This document shows, one piece after another, positions 5,332 to 5,886 of a DNA stretch of 5,886 nt (position 1 is the stretch's first letter; every line of letters starts with the position of its first letter). The notes below the pieces were generated by a model, which saw only the letters and a program-made list of their open reading frames with translations, did not search any database and was not told the DNA's origin. Position numbers and translations under genes: made by a program. Source of the stretch: Candidatus Wolframiiraptor sp. (GTDB taxonomy: Archaea > Thermoproteota > Nitrososphaeria_A > Caldarchaeales > Wolframiiraptoraceae); contig QMUP01000061.1 of assembly GCA_003660635.1 (NCBI GenBank), positions 1 to 5,886 of the forward strand. The letters run 5' to 3'.

Positions 5332-5886
5332 TTATCTTCCACTTACCCTTTCTCCGATTAGTATCATGCCTAAGAGGAATATGAGCACCGTCGCCGAGGC
5401 CGCGATAGAAAGTAATCCGACTGGGATGCCGAGTATCCTACTGACCGGAACCGATGCAAACATTATTCCCGGAAACGCGTTCAAGGTTCCATGCATTACG
5501 GAGGGATGAATTATGCTCCCACTTCTCATCTTTAGAATGATGAGGATATGACTCCAAAGTATGCAGAGAACGGTGAATATTACAAATCCAATTTCTCGAT
5601 CGGTGGGATAATTATATCCGAGCAAGAATATGAGAGGTGCGTGCCAGAAAGACCAAACTAGTCCTATTAGAATTCCTGCCACGACCCAGTTCACCTTATG
5701 TAAAAGTTCTTCGAGCATCAACCCTCTCCATCCGATCTCTTCTCCGAATGCGAAGATCGCGTTTAAAGTAGCGCCACTTAGCATCGATGAAAATAGGATT
5801 AACGCCAGTAGTATATCCGGATCTATGGGGGCCACCGAGGCCGTAAGCTTTTGAAGCAAGTTTGTGGGACTTTCGACAGGGAAACC
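5332..5886 (-). CDS. CPBP-family (CAAX protease / bacteriocin-processing) intramembrane metalloprotease, partial (N-terminus off the right edge)
   Basis: The 184 C-terminal residues are visible, and the frame is open to the window edge with no good start, so the gene begins outside; the TTG at 5859 reads as an internal leucine. Seen: about five hydrophobic segments, with the three family motifs in order. EEIGWRG carries the paired glutamates and arginine (codons at 5742-5725), WSFWHAP carries the first histidine (5643-5641), and HPSVMHGTLNA carries the HxxxN pair (5493 to 5479). These residues form the metal-dependent active site within the membrane (PF02517 family, related to Rce1). Members cleave prenylated proteins or peptides, or have no known substrate; archaeal roles are mostly unassigned. 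All catalytic residues are present, so the protein is probably active. The stop is 2 bases from the alaS stop, tail to tail. Its promoter and operon partners lie beyond the window. Confidence 0.9.
   Translation of the reverse strand, partial: GFPVESPTNLLQKLTASVAPIDPDILLALILFSSMLSGATLNAIFAFGEEIGWRGLMLEELLHKVNWVVAGILIGLVWSFWHAPLIFLLGYNYPTDREIGFVIFTVLCILWSHILIILKMRSGSIIHPSVMHGTLNAFPGIMFASVPVSRILGIPVGLLSIAASATVLIFLLGMILIGERVSGR

Noticed and set aside
5630..5854. Plus-strand open frame antisense to the CPBP gene
   Set aside because: The minus-strand frame carries all catalytic motifs of a known family; this one has none.
1..5886. CRISPR array, insertion sequence, toxin-antitoxin or defence island
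   Set aside because: There are no spaced repeats, terminal inverted repeats, transposase motifs or small paired genes; the content is housekeeping plus two metabolic or membrane genes.

Overview
The window comes from an archaeon. It carries a stalk ribosomal protein of the archaeal P1/L12 type ending in GLSSLFG, an archaeal-type alanyl-tRNA synthetase with an N-terminal cysteine zinc module and a PEGGG editing motif, a UPF0282/COG2248 metallo-beta-lactamase-fold protein (known to me only from archaea) and a geranylgeranyl-reductase-like flavoprotein. TATA-like boxes lie about 26-35 bases ahead of most starts. Frequent AGG/AGA arginine and ATA isoleucine codons and very charged proteins fit a thermophile. 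The AlaRS reads closer to TACK/crenarchaeal sequences I remember than to bacterial ones, but I cannot name the lineage.

Layout, left to right: (1) 765-1, minus strand: the N-terminal 255 residues of a GGR-family FAD oxidoreductase that runs off the left edge, started by a TTG. (2) 766-966: an AT-rich spacer with that gene's TATA box. (3) 2028-967, minus: the UPF0282 MBL-fold protein. (4) 2029-2128: a 100-base divergent promoter region with one TATA-like box per direction. (5) 2129-2449, plus: rpl12. (6) 2450-2569: a pyrimidine-rich tail followed by a TATA box and weak Shine-Dalgarno for the next gene. (7) 2570-5329, plus: alaS. (8) 5886-5332, minus: the C-terminal part of a CPBP-family intramembrane protease, convergent with alaS and separated from its stop codon by 2 bases.

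Functionally, rpl12 and alaS are a translation pair (the factor-recruiting stalk protein and tRNA charging). From memory this neighbour pair recurs in archaea, usually behind rpl11-rpl1-rpl10, which are absent here. The flanking genes concern isoprenoid lipids (GGR-like), an uncharacterised hydrolase and a membrane protease, and nothing shows that they act together.

I see no mobile element, CRISPR array, RNA gene or defence cassette, and no clear new multi-gene system. The most interesting signal is in AlaRS. The four metal ligands of its proofreading site are intact, but the usual GGGQ is GGGA and the usual CxGTH is CAGLH, so its editing behaviour may differ from the well-studied enzymes. 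Coordinates in the alaS and rpl12 entries use starts I consider better than the longest open frames.
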